Source: Egicoccus sp. AB-alg2 (GTDB lineage Bacteria; Actinomycetota; Nitriliruptoria; Nitriliruptorales; Nitriliruptoraceae). Taken from it: a stretch of 64,000 nucleotides of DNA. Made by a program: the position numbers and the translations under genes. The stretch spans positions 490,349-554,348 of the forward strand of contig NZ_JBGUAX010000001.1 in assembly GCF_041821065.1 (NCBI RefSeq), in the 5' to 3' direction. Each line of letters starts with the position of its first letter. Position 1 is the stretch's first letter. The notes below the pieces were generated by a model, which searched no databases, was not told where the DNA came from, and saw only the letters and a list, made by a program, of their open reading frames with translations. This document shows, piece after piece, positions 27,069-35,113 of the stretch.

Positions 27069-27206
27069 TCAGGCCCAGGCGACGCCGTCGAGGTCGCGCG
27101 GACGCGAGGCCCGCCGGACCCAGGCGCCGAAGGCCTCCTCCAGCGCACGCAGGACGCCCCACGTGCCGACGATGGCGACAGCGATCAGTCGCAGCAGATG
27201 CAGCAT
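27069..27206 (-). CDS. Small 45-residue membrane-helix protein
   Basis: ATG at 27204-27206 with GGAG seven bases upstream. The product starts MLHLLRLIAVAIVGTWGVLR, a single hydrophobic helix, followed by EEAFGAWVRRASRPRDLDG. G/C-rich third positions support translation. It lies between liuC (convergent, 55 bases) and the Gmad2 lipoprotein (same strand, 69 bases downstream of it). No homologue known to me. Confidence 0.45.
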   Translation of the reverse strand: MLHLLRLIAVAIVGTWGVLRALEEAFGAWVRRASRPRDLDGVAWA

Positions 27207-27256
27207 CCAGGGTCTCCGGTCCGAGGTCACCGAGCGTATCGACTGGGCACGCCGGT

Positions 27257-27287
27257 GTTCTCGGAAACGGGTGGATCAGCCGAGAAC
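27257..27287 (-). terminator. Hairpin over the end of the Gmad2 lipoprotein gene
   Basis: gttctcgg (27257-27264), 15-base loop, ccgagaac (27280-27287). The stem spans the stop codon (27276-27278) of the lipoprotein gene. Confidence 0.4.
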
Positions 27288-27926
27288 GAGCGGGACCGCG
27301 GTGAGGTACTCGCGCGAACCGTCGGCGGCGCTCTCCGAGAACACGTGGAGCTCGGCGAACGGCTCGCCCTCGGCCGCCGTCAGGTCGAGCTCCTCACGGA
27401 ACGCACCGACGCATCCGCTGCCGCACTCGGCGGTCGTGAAGCCCTCGTCGAGCAGGCGGCCGTCCCCGTCGTAGAGCTCCCACTGGACGTTGGCCTCGAA
27501 CACGTTCGAGCAGCCGACCAGTTCGACGGCACCGAGGTCCTCGACCTGCTGCTCGGCAACCGGGGAGACGACCTCGATGAACGCGTCGCCCTCACGGCCC
27601 TGGTGGTCTGCGCAGGGATCCTCGAGCGCGGCGGGATCGGGGGTCGCACCGTTGGCGTCGTCACCGGCCTGGGCGTCGTCGTCGGCCGTGTCGTCCGTGC
27701 CGTTGTCGGCCTCCTGGGCCGGCTCCTCGACGTCGTCGGCGGTGTCACCCTCGGTCTGCGGCTCGGGCTCGTCGGCCTCGTCCGCCTCGGTCTCCGGCTC
27801 GGCGGGCTGCTCGTCGGCGGGCTCGGTCGGGTCGACAAGGCTCGGCTCGGAGCCCCCCTGGCCGCCACAGGCAGCCAGGAGCAGGGCCAGGGTCACGACC
27901 GCGGAACGCAGGACCGGACGACGCAC
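27276..27926 (-). CDS. Lipoprotein with Cys-rich Gmad2 domain
   Basis: 216 residues. Signal peptide and lipobox LLAACGG (Cys near 20), then an extremely acidic linker of about 75 residues (Asp/Glu/Pro/Thr). The Gmad2 domain (about 95-216) carries cysteines at DPCADH, VGCSNVF and AECGSGCVG. It is paralogous to the extracellular part of the anti-sigma-like protein at 24716-25522. Start is GTG (27924-27926) after GGAGG. Probably a surface-exposed binding domain; the ligand is unknown. Confidence 0.82.
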   Translation of the reverse strand: MRRPVLRSAVVTLALLLAACGGQGGSEPSLVDPTEPADEQPAEPETEADEADEPEPQTEGDTADDVEEPAQEADNGTDDTADDDAQAGDDANGATPDPAALEDPCADHQGREGDAFIEVVSPVAEQQVEDLGAVELVGCSNVFEANVQWELYDGDGRLLDEGFTTAECGSGCVGAFREELDLTAAEGEPFAELHVFSESAADGSREYLTAVPLVLG

Positions 27927-28104
27927 ACGAACCTCCTCGAGGGGCTACGACCAGGGGTCGGCCGCATGGTGCCAGACCCCAGCGACGGGCCGCACCGGCC
28001 GACTGCCCGTGCGCGTGCAGCACGCGACCCGTGGCCGGGGGGAACCCGCCTCGCGCTGGTAGCGTCCGCGCCCTGACGGGCCGGGTGACGTACGGGAGAA
28101 GCGG

Positions 28105-30084
28105 ATGCTGCGACGCGTCCTGGTGGCCAACCGAGGCGAGATCGCCCGCCGGGTGATCCGCTCCTGTCGCGCGCTCGGGGTGGAGACCGTCGCCGTCCAC
28201 AGCGACGCCGACGCCGGCGAGCCACACGTCCGGGAGGCCGACCGAGCGGTGCGGCTCGGCCCCGCGCCGGCGGCCGAGTCCTATCTCGCCATCGAGCGGG
28301 TCGTCGACGCCGCCCGGCGCAGCGGCGCGGACGCCGTCCACCCCGGCTACGGCTTCCTGTCGGAGAACCCGACGTTCGCCCAGGCGGTGCAGGACGCCGG
28401 CCTCGTCTTCGTCGGCCCCTCCCCCGACGTCCTGCGGCTGATGGGCGACAAGGCCGCCGCCAAACAACACCTCGAGGCCGCCGGGGTCCCGGTCGTGCCC
28501 GGCGTCCACGACGCCTCGCTGGCCGACGACGCGCTGCTCAAGGCCGCCGACCAGGTCGGCTTCCCGCTGCTGGTCAAGGCCGTCGCTGGCGGCGGCGGCA
28601 AGGGCATGCGCACGGTCCACGACCCGGACGCGCTCCCAGAGGCGCTGGCGGCCGCCCGACGCGAAGCGCGTGCGGCCTTCGGCGACGACCGGGTCATCCT
28701 CGAGCGGCTGGTGTCCCGGCCGCGGCACATCGAGATCCAGGTCTTCGGTGACCAGCACGGCAACGTGGTGCACCTGCTCGAACGCGAGTGCTCCGTTCAG
28801 CGCCGCCACCAGAAGGTCATCGAGGAGGCTCCTTCGCCGGCCCTCGACGAGCGGCTGCGCGAGCGCATGGGGACGGCCGCGGTCGCGGCGGCGCGCTCGG
28901 TCGCCTACGAGGGCGCCGGGACGGTGGAGTTCCTCGTCGCCGGTGACACGCTCGACCGCGACGAACCGGAGTTCTTCTTCCTGGAGATGAACACCCGCCT
29001 GCAGGTCGAGCACCCCGTCACCGAGCTGGTCACCGGCCTCGACCTGGTCGCCCTGCAGCTGCAGGTCGCAGCCGGCGAACCGCTGGGCTTCGGGCAGGAC
29101 GACGTGCGTGCCGACGGGCACGCCATCGAGGCCCGCCTGTACGCCGAGGACCCCGTGCGACAACTGCCGCAGACCGGTCCCGTCCTGCGGCTGGTCGTGC
29201 CCGACGGCGAAGGCCACCGCGCCGACCTCGGCATCGAGGAAGGCAGCACGGTCGGGCGCCACTACGACCCGATGCTCGGCAAGCTGATCGTCCACGCCAC
29301 CGACCGTGCCACCGCCTGCCGCCGGCTGGCCGACCTGCTGGCGACGACACAGATCCATGGCGTCACGACCAACCTCGACCTGCTGCACGCCATCGTCGAC
29401 CACGACGCGTTCGTCGCCGGCGACCTGACGACGGCGTTCCTCGACGAGCACCTCGGCGGCTGGAGCCCGGCGCCCACGCCGCCGGGCGCGCACGCGGCCG
29501 CGGTCGCGGCGCTGGCGGCCACGTCGCGCACCGCGCCGGCCGGGGATCCCCACCGGCCCTGGGACACCCTGGGTCCCGTCCGCCTCGGCGGCGCGGGTGG
29601 GTGGCCCGTGACCCTGGCCGACGACCTCGCGAACGAGACGGTGACGCTGCGGGTGGCACGGTCCGCCGAGGGTCTGCGCATCGACACCGGCGACGGCACC
29701 GTCCTGCCTCCCACCGACGGTGCGGACGCCGCGGCCACGGTGCGGACCGTCGAGGGGCGCACCGAGGTGTGGGTGAGCACCGCCGGAACCACCCGCCGCC
29801 TGACGCTGGTGCCGGCGACCCGGCACGCCGACCCGGCCGAGCTCGCCGGCGGGGCCGCGTTCGCCTCACCGATGCCCGGCTCGGTCATCGCGGTGCCGGT
29901 CGAGGTCGGTGCGACGGTGGCCGCCGGCACGACCCTGGTCGTGGTGGAAGCCATGAAGATGGAGCACCCGGTGACCGCGCCGTCGGACGGCACGGTGGTG
30001 GCGGTGCACGTCGGCGTCGGCGACGCCGTGGAGGCGGGCGCGCCGCTGCTGGCGTTCGAACCGGCGGCCGGAGCCGACGCCTGA
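28105..30084 (+). CDS. mccA: Methylcrotonyl-CoA carboxylase biotin-carrying (alpha) subunit
   Basis: 659 residues: biotin carboxylase (1-450: ANRGEIARRVIRS, GGGGKGMR, EMNTRLQVEHPVTE), a linker, and a biotinyl domain with attachment Lys in EAMKMEHP (near 617). Carboxylates its biotin with ATP and bicarbonate for transfer by the beta subunit. It is followed at 17 bases by HMG-CoA lyase, which fixes it in leucine catabolism. ATG 28105, preceded by GGGAGAAG. A TAGCGT box (28060-28065) is a possible -10. Confidence 0.93.
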   Translation: MLRRVLVANRGEIARRVIRSCRALGVETVAVHSDADAGEPHVREADRAVRLGPAPAAESYLAIERVVDAARRSGADAVHPGYGFLSENPTFAQAVQDAGLVFVGPSPDVLRLMGDKAAAKQHLEAAGVPVVPGVHDASLADDALLKAADQVGFPLLVKAVAGGGGKGMRTVHDPDALPEALAAARREARAAFGDDRVILERLVSRPRHIEIQVFGDQHGNVVHLLERECSVQRRHQKVIEEAPSPALDERLRERMGTAAVAAARSVAYEGAGTVEFLVAGDTLDRDEPEFFFLEMNTRLQVEHPVTELVTGLDLVALQLQVAAGEPLGFGQDDVRADGHAIEARLYAEDPVRQLPQTGPVLRLVVPDGEGHRADLGIEEGSTVGRHYDPMLGKLIVHATDRATACRRLADLLATTQIHGVTTNLDLLHAIVDHDAFVAGDLTTAFLDEHLGGWSPAPTPPGAHAAAVAALAATSRTAPAGDPHRPWDTLGPVRLGGAGGWPVTLADDLANETVTLRVARSAEGLRIDTGDGTVLPPTDGADAAATVRTVEGRTEVWVSTAGTTRRLTLVPATRHADPAELAGGAAFASPMPGSVIAVPVEVGATVAAGTTLVVVEAMKMEHPVTAPSDGTVVAVHVGVGDAVEAGAPLLAFEPAAGADA

Positions 30085-30101
30085 TCACGAGGAGAGCCGG
30101 G

Positions 30102-31010
30102 ATGCGACTGCCCGAGCGCGTCACCATCGTCGAGGTCGGCCCCCGCGACGGGCTGCAGAACGAGCCCGGCACGGTGCCGACCGACGTGAAGATCGCGTTC
30201 GTCGACCGGCTGGCGGCCACCGGGCTGCCGGTCGTCGAGGCGACCTCGTTCGTGCACCCGAAGTGGGTCCCGCAGCTGGCCGACGCCGCCGAGGTGCTGG
30301 GCGGCATCACCCCCGTCGACGGTGTGCGCTACCCCGTGCTGGTGCCGAACGAGACCGGGCTGGAGCGGGCACTGGCCCGCGGAGCCGGCGAGGTGGCGGT
30401 CTTCGGCGCGGCGTCGGAGGCGTTCAGCGCCAAGAACCTCAACCGCACCATCGACGAGTCGCTGGACATGTTCCGGCCCGTCGTCGCCCGGGCCCGGGCG
30501 GCCGGCGTACGCGTGCGCGGCTACGTCTCCACCGTCTGCGGGTGCCCGTACCAGGGCGAGGTCCCGGTCGCGGACGTCGTCCGCATGACGGTCGCGATGC
30601 TGGAGCTCGGCTGCGAGGAGATCTCGCTCGGCGACACCATCGGCGTCGGCACGCCCGGTCAGGTCCAGGACCTGCTGGAGGCGGTGACCGCCCACGCCCC
30701 CGTGGAGCGGCTGGCCGTGCACATGCACGACACCTACGGGCAGGGGCTGGTCAACACGCTGGCGGCCTTCGAGACCGGCGTCACGATCGCCGACAGCTCG
30801 GCCGGCGGCCTCGGCGGCTGCCCCTACGCACCGGGCGCCAAGGGCAACCTCGCGACCGAGGACCTCGTCTACGCGCTGCACGGCTCGGGGGTCCGGACCG
30901 GCGTGGACCTGGACGCGCTCGTGGACACGACCGCCTGGATGGCGCAGCAGCTGGGCCGCCCACCGGTGTCCCGCGTGGCCGAGGCGATCCTGGCCAAGCG
31001 TCAGCGCTGA
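30102..31010 (+). CDS. mvaB: Hydroxymethylglutaryl-CoA lyase
   Basis: 302 residues, HMG-CoA lyase size. Cleaves HMG-CoA to acetoacetate and acetyl-CoA, the last step of leucine degradation. Landmarks: EVGPRDGLQNE (metal/substrate Asp-Gly-Leu), HMHDTYGQG (metal-binding His pair) and the catalytic-Cys loop GGLGGCPYAPGAKGN. Start ATG 30102 (AGGAGAG upstream). Its last 10 bases overlap, tail to tail, with the hydrolase gene on the other strand. Confidence 0.96.
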   Translation: MRLPERVTIVEVGPRDGLQNEPGTVPTDVKIAFVDRLAATGLPVVEATSFVHPKWVPQLADAAEVLGGITPVDGVRYPVLVPNETGLERALARGAGEVAVFGAASEAFSAKNLNRTIDESLDMFRPVVARARAAGVRVRGYVSTVCGCPYQGEVPVADVVRMTVAMLELGCEEISLGDTIGVGTPGQVQDLLEAVTAHAPVERLAVHMHDTYGQGLVNTLAAFETGVTIADSSAGGLGGCPYAPGAKGNLATEDLVYALHGSGVRTGVDLDALVDTTAWMAQQLGRPPVSRVAEAILAKRQR

Positions 31011-31843
31011 CGAGCGGGCGTACCGGGATGCGCGTCGCGCGCCGTGTCCGCGGCGGCCAGCGCGGCCGCACCGAGCCGGTCGAGGCCGGCGTCGAGGTCG
31101 CCGAGTCGTAGCGTCACCAGCGCGCCGTCGGCGGCCCGCGCCCACGCCGACGCGACCGCCAGCGGATGCCCTGGATCGTCCGGCCACCCGACCACCCCCA
31201 GCGGCACCGGCAGGGCCGCGACCTCGTCCAACGTCGGCGCCTCGCCCCCGTCGAGGGCGAGCAACGCGGCGGCCAGGCTGGCCGGGTCGTGACGCGGATA
31301 GTCGATCAGCAGCGTGGTCCGCAACCAGCCCGGCATCGCGGTGTCGGCCCGCAGCCGGGCGACGAGCCCGGCGACGCCGACCGTCCGGATCTCGTCCGCG
31401 ATGGCGGCGTGCGGGCCCTCGCCGACGCGCGCCCGGCCGCTCCACGCGGGCAGGCAGGCGACGACGGCGTCCGCGGCGAGATCCGTGCTCGCCGCGGCGC
31501 GCACGACGGCGTGGGCTCCCAGCGACACGCCGACGAGCAGGCTCGGTGCGACTCCCAGCGCCGCGACGACGGCGGTGAGGTCCGCGACGTGGCGGTCCAG
31601 CGTGTGTGCCTCGGGGCGGGCCACGGACGAGGACTGGCCGTGGCCGCGCTGGTCGTAGGTGACCAGTCTCCGGCCGCTGGCGAGCACCGGCGACGCGAAG
31701 GCCGCCGCCGTGAAGCGGGCCGACGAGCCGACGCCATGGGCGACCACGACCGGCGGCGCGGCGGGGCCACCCACCTCGACGACGGCCAGCCGGCAGCCGT
31801 CGGGGGCGACCACCTCGGTCCGCCGGCCCGCCGGTGGGGTCAC
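31001..31843 (-). CDS. Alpha/beta-hydrolase-fold protein, possibly lacking the catalytic His
   Basis: 280 residues. The fold start VVVAHGVGSS, the YDQRGHGQS strand and the nucleophile elbow GVSLGAH are clear. At the C-terminus, where the acid is followed by a GH-containing loop, the sequence is LGDLDAGLDRLG with no His. The only later His is in DPGHP, nearer the acid position. It may be inactive or use a different His. Start GTG (31841-31843) overlaps the TlpA-like stop as GTGA, so the two are coupled. Confidence 0.82.
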   Translation of the reverse strand: MTPPAGRRTEVVAPDGCRLAVVEVGGPAAPPVVVAHGVGSSARFTAAAFASPVLASGRRLVTYDQRGHGQSSSVARPEAHTLDRHVADLTAVVAALGVAPSLLVGVSLGAHAVVRAAASTDLAADAVVACLPAWSGRARVGEGPHAAIADEIRTVGVAGLVARLRADTAMPGWLRTTLLIDYPRHDPASLAAALLALDGGEAPTLDEVAALPVPLGVVGWPDDPGHPLAVASAWARAADGALVTLRLGDLDAGLDRLGAAALAAADTARDAHPGTPARQR

Positions 31844-32439
31844 TGCACCGTGCCCAGTAGCTCGGCGAGGTTGCGGGTGTTCAGCTCGGACAGGACCCGC
31901 CCGACCATGCGCCCGTCGGTGTCGAAGGCGACGGTGGTCGGCAACCCGCGCGCACCGACCTGGTAGGCGACCTGGTCGAACTCCTCGTCGTGCAGGGCGG
32001 GGAACTCGATGCCGAAGCGGTCGACCGCGGCCTCGGCGTCGTCGTAGGCGTCCATGCTGGCGACCCCGAGGAAGGCGATGTCGGGGTTGGCGGCCGCGGT
32101 CTCGTTGAGCAGCGGGATCTCCCGCTCGCACGGCGCGCACCAGCTGGCCCAGAGGTTCACGACGACCGGGCGGCCCTCGGCGTTCTCGCGGGCCACCCAG
32201 CCCGCCACCTGCTCCCACGTCGCGGACACGAGCGGTCCGTCGCGCGGCGGCAGCTCGCCGGTCACCTCCACGTCGCCGACGTCCAGACCGACGTCACCGG
32301 GCAGCGTGGCGCCGCCCTGCGGGGGCGGTTCGCCGAACTCCAGCGGCTCGCCGGCGTCGTCGAACGTCAGGATCGAGAAGACGGCGACGGCCACGATCAC
32401 GACGACGGCCGCGACGGGCAGCAGCACCCGGGTGCGCAC
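31840..32439 (-). CDS. TlpA/ResA-family membrane-anchored thioredoxin
   Basis: 199 residues with an N-terminal membrane helix (about 6-27) and an exported thioredoxin domain with active site NLWASWCAPCEREIP (WCAPC, near 101-105), plus cis-Pro in ARGLPTTVAF. Probably reduces extracytoplasmic disulfides, for example in cytochrome or envelope protein maturation. Start GTG (32437-32439). No cytochrome c maturation genes are nearby. Confidence 0.9.
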   Translation of the reverse strand: MRTRVLLPVAAVVVIVAVAVFSILTFDDAGEPLEFGEPPPQGGATLPGDVGLDVGDVEVTGELPPRDGPLVSATWEQVAGWVARENAEGRPVVVNLWASWCAPCEREIPLLNETAAANPDIAFLGVASMDAYDDAEAAVDRFGIEFPALHDEEFDQVAYQVGARGLPTTVAFDTDGRMVGRVLSELNTRNLAELLGTVQ

Positions 32440-32535
32440 GTGCAGGTACCTCGCGGTCGGACGGGACGGGCGGCGCTCACCGTATCGCGACGGCGTCGCC
32501 TGTCCCCGTGCCGGCGGCGGCGCCTCGCGACGGGG

Positions 32536-33633
32536 TCAGGCGCGCGCGGGCACGTCCGCGAGCACCTCGCGGGAGGCCGCGACGAACGCGTCGACCTCGT
32601 CGGGGGTCCCGACGCTGACGCGGATCTGCTCCTCCATCCCGTACGGCGCGAGCGGCCGGACACCGACGCCGTGGCGCGCGTAGGCCTCGGTCACCGGCCC
32701 GGAGGCGGTACCGAGCTCGATGGTGAGGAAGTTGCCCAACCCGTCCGTGAACGGAACGCCGAGTTCGCGCAGTGCCTCCGCCATGCGGGTACGCCCCTCG
32801 AGCGTGCCCTCGACCGTGCGACGCAGGTGGTCGTCGTCGCCGAGGCTGGCGATCGCCGCCGCCTGCGACGGCGAGGCGACGTTGAAGCGCGGCCGCCAGG
32901 CGTCGATCGAGGCCACCAGCTCGGCGGGCCCGGTGAGCTGTCCGATGCGCAGCCCGGCGAGCGCGTGGGCCTTGGAGAAGGTGCGCAGCACGAGCAGGCG
33001 CGGGTGGTCGAGGCCGAGCTCGGCGGCGGTGGCGTAGCCCTGCTGCCCCTGGGCGAAGTGGTGGTACGCCTCGTCGAGCAGGATGGTGACGTGCTCGGGG
33101 ACCCCGGCGACCAGCGCCTGCAACTGCTCGCCGGTCAGGTGGGCGCCCGTCGGGTTGCCAGGGTTGTCGATGGCGACGACGCGGGTGTCGTCGCCGATGG
33201 CCGCGAGCAGCCGCTCGACGTCGCGGCCGTAGCCGTCGCGGTCGTGCGTGGCGGGCCCGTCGGTCTCCACCTCGACGTAGCGGGCGCCGGCGTTGCGGGC
33301 GCCGAGCCGGTAGACCACGAACCCGCGCGCGAAGCTGACGACGCTGCCGCCCTCGCGGGCCTCGTGCTGGATGGCGTCCATCAGCAACGCGGCGGAGCCG
33401 GTTCCGACGGCGACCTGCTCCACCGGCAGGCCCTCGTGGGCGGCGATCGCCTCGCGCAGCGCGACGGACTGGTCGTCGGGATACAGGTGCCCCTCCGCCA
33501 CGGCCGCGTTGGCGGCCTCGACCGCCGCGGGCGACGGACCGAAGGGCGACTCGTTGGACGACAGCCGGACCTTCATGCCCGGCGGTGGGCCCACCGCCGC
33601 CGCGGACGCAACGCCACCGGACTCCGTGCTCAT
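32536..33633 (-). CDS. HisC-like PLP-dependent aminotransferase
   Basis: 365-residue fold-type I aminotransferase: LSSNESPFGPSP, DNPGNPTG, LLDEAYHHF and PLP Lys in RTFSKAHALAGLRIG. It is closest in layout to histidinol-phosphate aminotransferase, but it stands outside a his operon, so an aromatic amino acid or other role is possible. ATG 33631-33633. Minus-strand TAGCCT at about 33667-33672 is a candidate -10. Confidence 0.88.
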   Translation of the reverse strand: MSTESGGVASAAAVGPPPGMKVRLSSNESPFGPSPAAVEAANAAVAEGHLYPDDQSVALREAIAAHEGLPVEQVAVGTGSAALLMDAIQHEAREGGSVVSFARGFVVYRLGARNAGARYVEVETDGPATHDRDGYGRDVERLLAAIGDDTRVVAIDNPGNPTGAHLTGEQLQALVAGVPEHVTILLDEAYHHFAQGQQGYATAAELGLDHPRLLVLRTFSKAHALAGLRIGQLTGPAELVASIDAWRPRFNVASPSQAAAIASLGDDDHLRRTVEGTLEGRTRMAEALRELGVPFTDGLGNFLTIELGTASGPVTEAYARHGVGVRPLAPYGMEEQIRVSVGTPDEVDAFVAASREVLADVPARA

Positions 33634-33681
33634 CCCAGCCTCCCGGACCTCTTCGCGTGGGCGGGAGGCTAGTCGAGCGGG

Positions 33682-34020
33682 CTACAGGTACAGACCCGTG
33701 GCCCCGTCACGACGCGTGGAGCCGACCGCGTGGATGTCGCGCTCGCGCACGATCAGGTACGCGTCGCCCTGGACGTCCACCTCGATGGCGTCCTCCGGGA
33801 GGTAGAGCACCTCGTCGCCGGTGGACACGGAGCGCACGTGCGGGCCGACGCCGATGGCCTCGCCCCAGATGCCCTTGCGGTCCACCGACTTGGCGGTCGC
33901 CGGGATGAGGATGCCGCCCTTGGTGCGGCGCTCGCTGTCCTCGGGTGGCGAGACCAGCACGCGGTCGCCGAGGACGGCGACGCTGCGACGGATCTCCGTG
34001 ACGGGTTCGGATGCGCTCAT
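33682..34020 (-). CDS. groS: Lone GroES-family co-chaperonin
   Basis: 112 residues with the GroES barrel: VAVLGDRVLVSPPEDSERRTKG, the mobile-loop GGILIPATAKS and GDEVLYLPEDAIEVDVQG. No groEL adjoins. Lone GroES-like copies occur in actinobacteria; whether this one serves the main chaperonin is unknown. The ATG (34018-34020) has no ribosome site and is preceded at seven bases by TAGTCT, so the transcript looks leaderless. Confidence 0.88.
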   Translation of the reverse strand: MSASEPVTEIRRSVAVLGDRVLVSPPEDSERRTKGGILIPATAKSVDRKGIWGEAIGVGPHVRSVSTGDEVLYLPEDAIEVDVQGDAYLIVRERDIHAVGSTRRDGATGLYL

Positions 34021-34027
34021 GGTCGGC

Positions 34028-34033
34028 AGACTA
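34028..34033 (-). promoter_or_regulatory. -10 box of a leaderless groS transcript
   Basis: Minus-strand TAGTCT ends seven bases before the ATG at 34020, the same geometry as mccB and the histidine kinase gene. Confidence 0.4.
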
Positions 34034-34046
34034 CCGTCGCCGCCGG

Positions 34047-34140
34047 CGCGGTCCCGCGGCGGGCGCGGTGTCCGGCGGGCGCGGTGTCCGGCGGGCGCGG
34101 TGCCCGGCGGGCAGTGCCGGCTGGCGCGGTGCTCGGCGGA
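34047..34140. repeat. 16-bp tandem repeat in a divergent promoter region
   Basis: cgcggtgtccggcggg occurs perfectly at 34064-34079 and 34080-34095, with one change at 34096-34111, and degenerate copies on both sides (34047-34063 and 34125-34140). It fills the gap between groS and the divergent metallo-hydrolase gene. Confidence 0.75.
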
Positions 34141-34172
34141 TGTCCCCGCGACGACGCGACAGGAGCCGAGGC

Positions 34173-35075
34173 GTGGAGGAACGGTTCGTCGAGGTTGCCG
34201 ACGGGGTGCTCGTACGGCGCCATGCGCGGCTCGACCTCAACGTCGGCCTCGTCGTCGGTGCCGAGCGGTGCCTGGTCGTGGACACGCGCGAGACACCCGC
34301 GCAGGCTCACGACCTGCGCGCGGAGGTCCGCCGGGTGACCTCGCTGCCATGGGTCGTCGCCAATACGCATGGTCACCACGACCACTGCTTCGGCAACGCG
34401 ACCTTCCTCCCGGGGCAGATCTGGGGTCACGAGCGGTGCGCCTCGATGCTGCGCGACTACGGCGACCTGCAACGGCAGTTGGTGCGTCGGGCGGCCGCCG
34501 AGGCGGGTGAGGAGGCGCTCGCCGACGGTCTGGGCGACGTGCAGATCGTGCCGCCGGACCACACCTTCGCGTACCGGGCGAGGATCGACCTCGGCGGCCG
34601 CGAGGTGGTGCTGCGCCACGTCGGGCTCGGACACACGGACAACGACGTGGTGGTCGAGGTGCCCGGCGCGGCCGTCTTCGCCGGCGACCTCGTCGAGGAG
34701 GGCGCGCCGCCGGCGTTCGAGGACGCGTTCCCGCTGGACTGGCCGACCACGGCCGGGCGCGTGGCGGAGGCGGCCACCGATCTACCGGTCGTGCCCGGTC
34801 ATGGCGGGATCGTCGACGCCCGATTCGTGCGCGAGCAGGCAGCGTTGCTGGAGGCCGTCGCCCGGGTGGCTCGCGAGGCGTTCGCGGTCGGCCGCTCCCC
34901 CGCCGACGTCGCGACCGAACTGCCCGACCTGCCGAGCGAAGTCGTCGCCACGGCCGTCGCGCGCGCCCACCGACAGCTGCGCGGCGAGCCGCCCTACCCG
35001 CCGCCGGCCGTGATCCGGGCCGAACTCGGACTCGCGTGCGACGCCGGGTCGACGCCGACAGATCAGGAAGGGTAG
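34173..35075 (+). CDS. Metallo-beta-lactamase-fold hydrolase
   Basis: 300 residues. Metal ligands are complete: THGHHDH (HxHxDH), HVGLGHTDND and VPGHGG, with an Asp in VFAGDLVEEG. Resembles quinoprotein-relay/glyoxalase-II-type MBL hydrolases with a C-terminal helical extension. Start GTG 34173, AGGAG seven bases upstream. The stop (35073-35075) lies within the IdeR-like box of the next gene. Substrate unknown. Confidence 0.88.
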   Translation: MEERFVEVADGVLVRRHARLDLNVGLVVGAERCLVVDTRETPAQAHDLRAEVRRVTSLPWVVANTHGHHDHCFGNATFLPGQIWGHERCASMLRDYGDLQRQLVRRAAAEAGEEALADGLGDVQIVPPDHTFAYRARIDLGGREVVLRHVGLGHTDNDVVVEVPGAAVFAGDLVEEGAPPAFEDAFPLDWPTTAGRVAEAATDLPVVPGHGGIVDARFVREQAALLEAVARVAREAFAVGRSPADVATELPDLPSEVVATAVARAHRQLRGEPPYPPPAVIRAELGLACDAGSTPTDQEG

Positions 35076-35085
35076 CCTCACCTGC
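35067..35085 (+). promoter_or_regulatory. IdeR/DtxR-like iron box before fbpC
   Basis: Aligned with TTAGGTTAGSCTAACCTAA, this 19-base site matches at 13 positions (core GGnTAGCCTnACCT). It is 29 bases upstream of the fbpC GTG and overlaps the preceding stop codon. Confidence 0.5.
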
Positions 35086-35113
35086 ACCTGACCCCGCGCT
35101 CCCGTGAGGCGCC

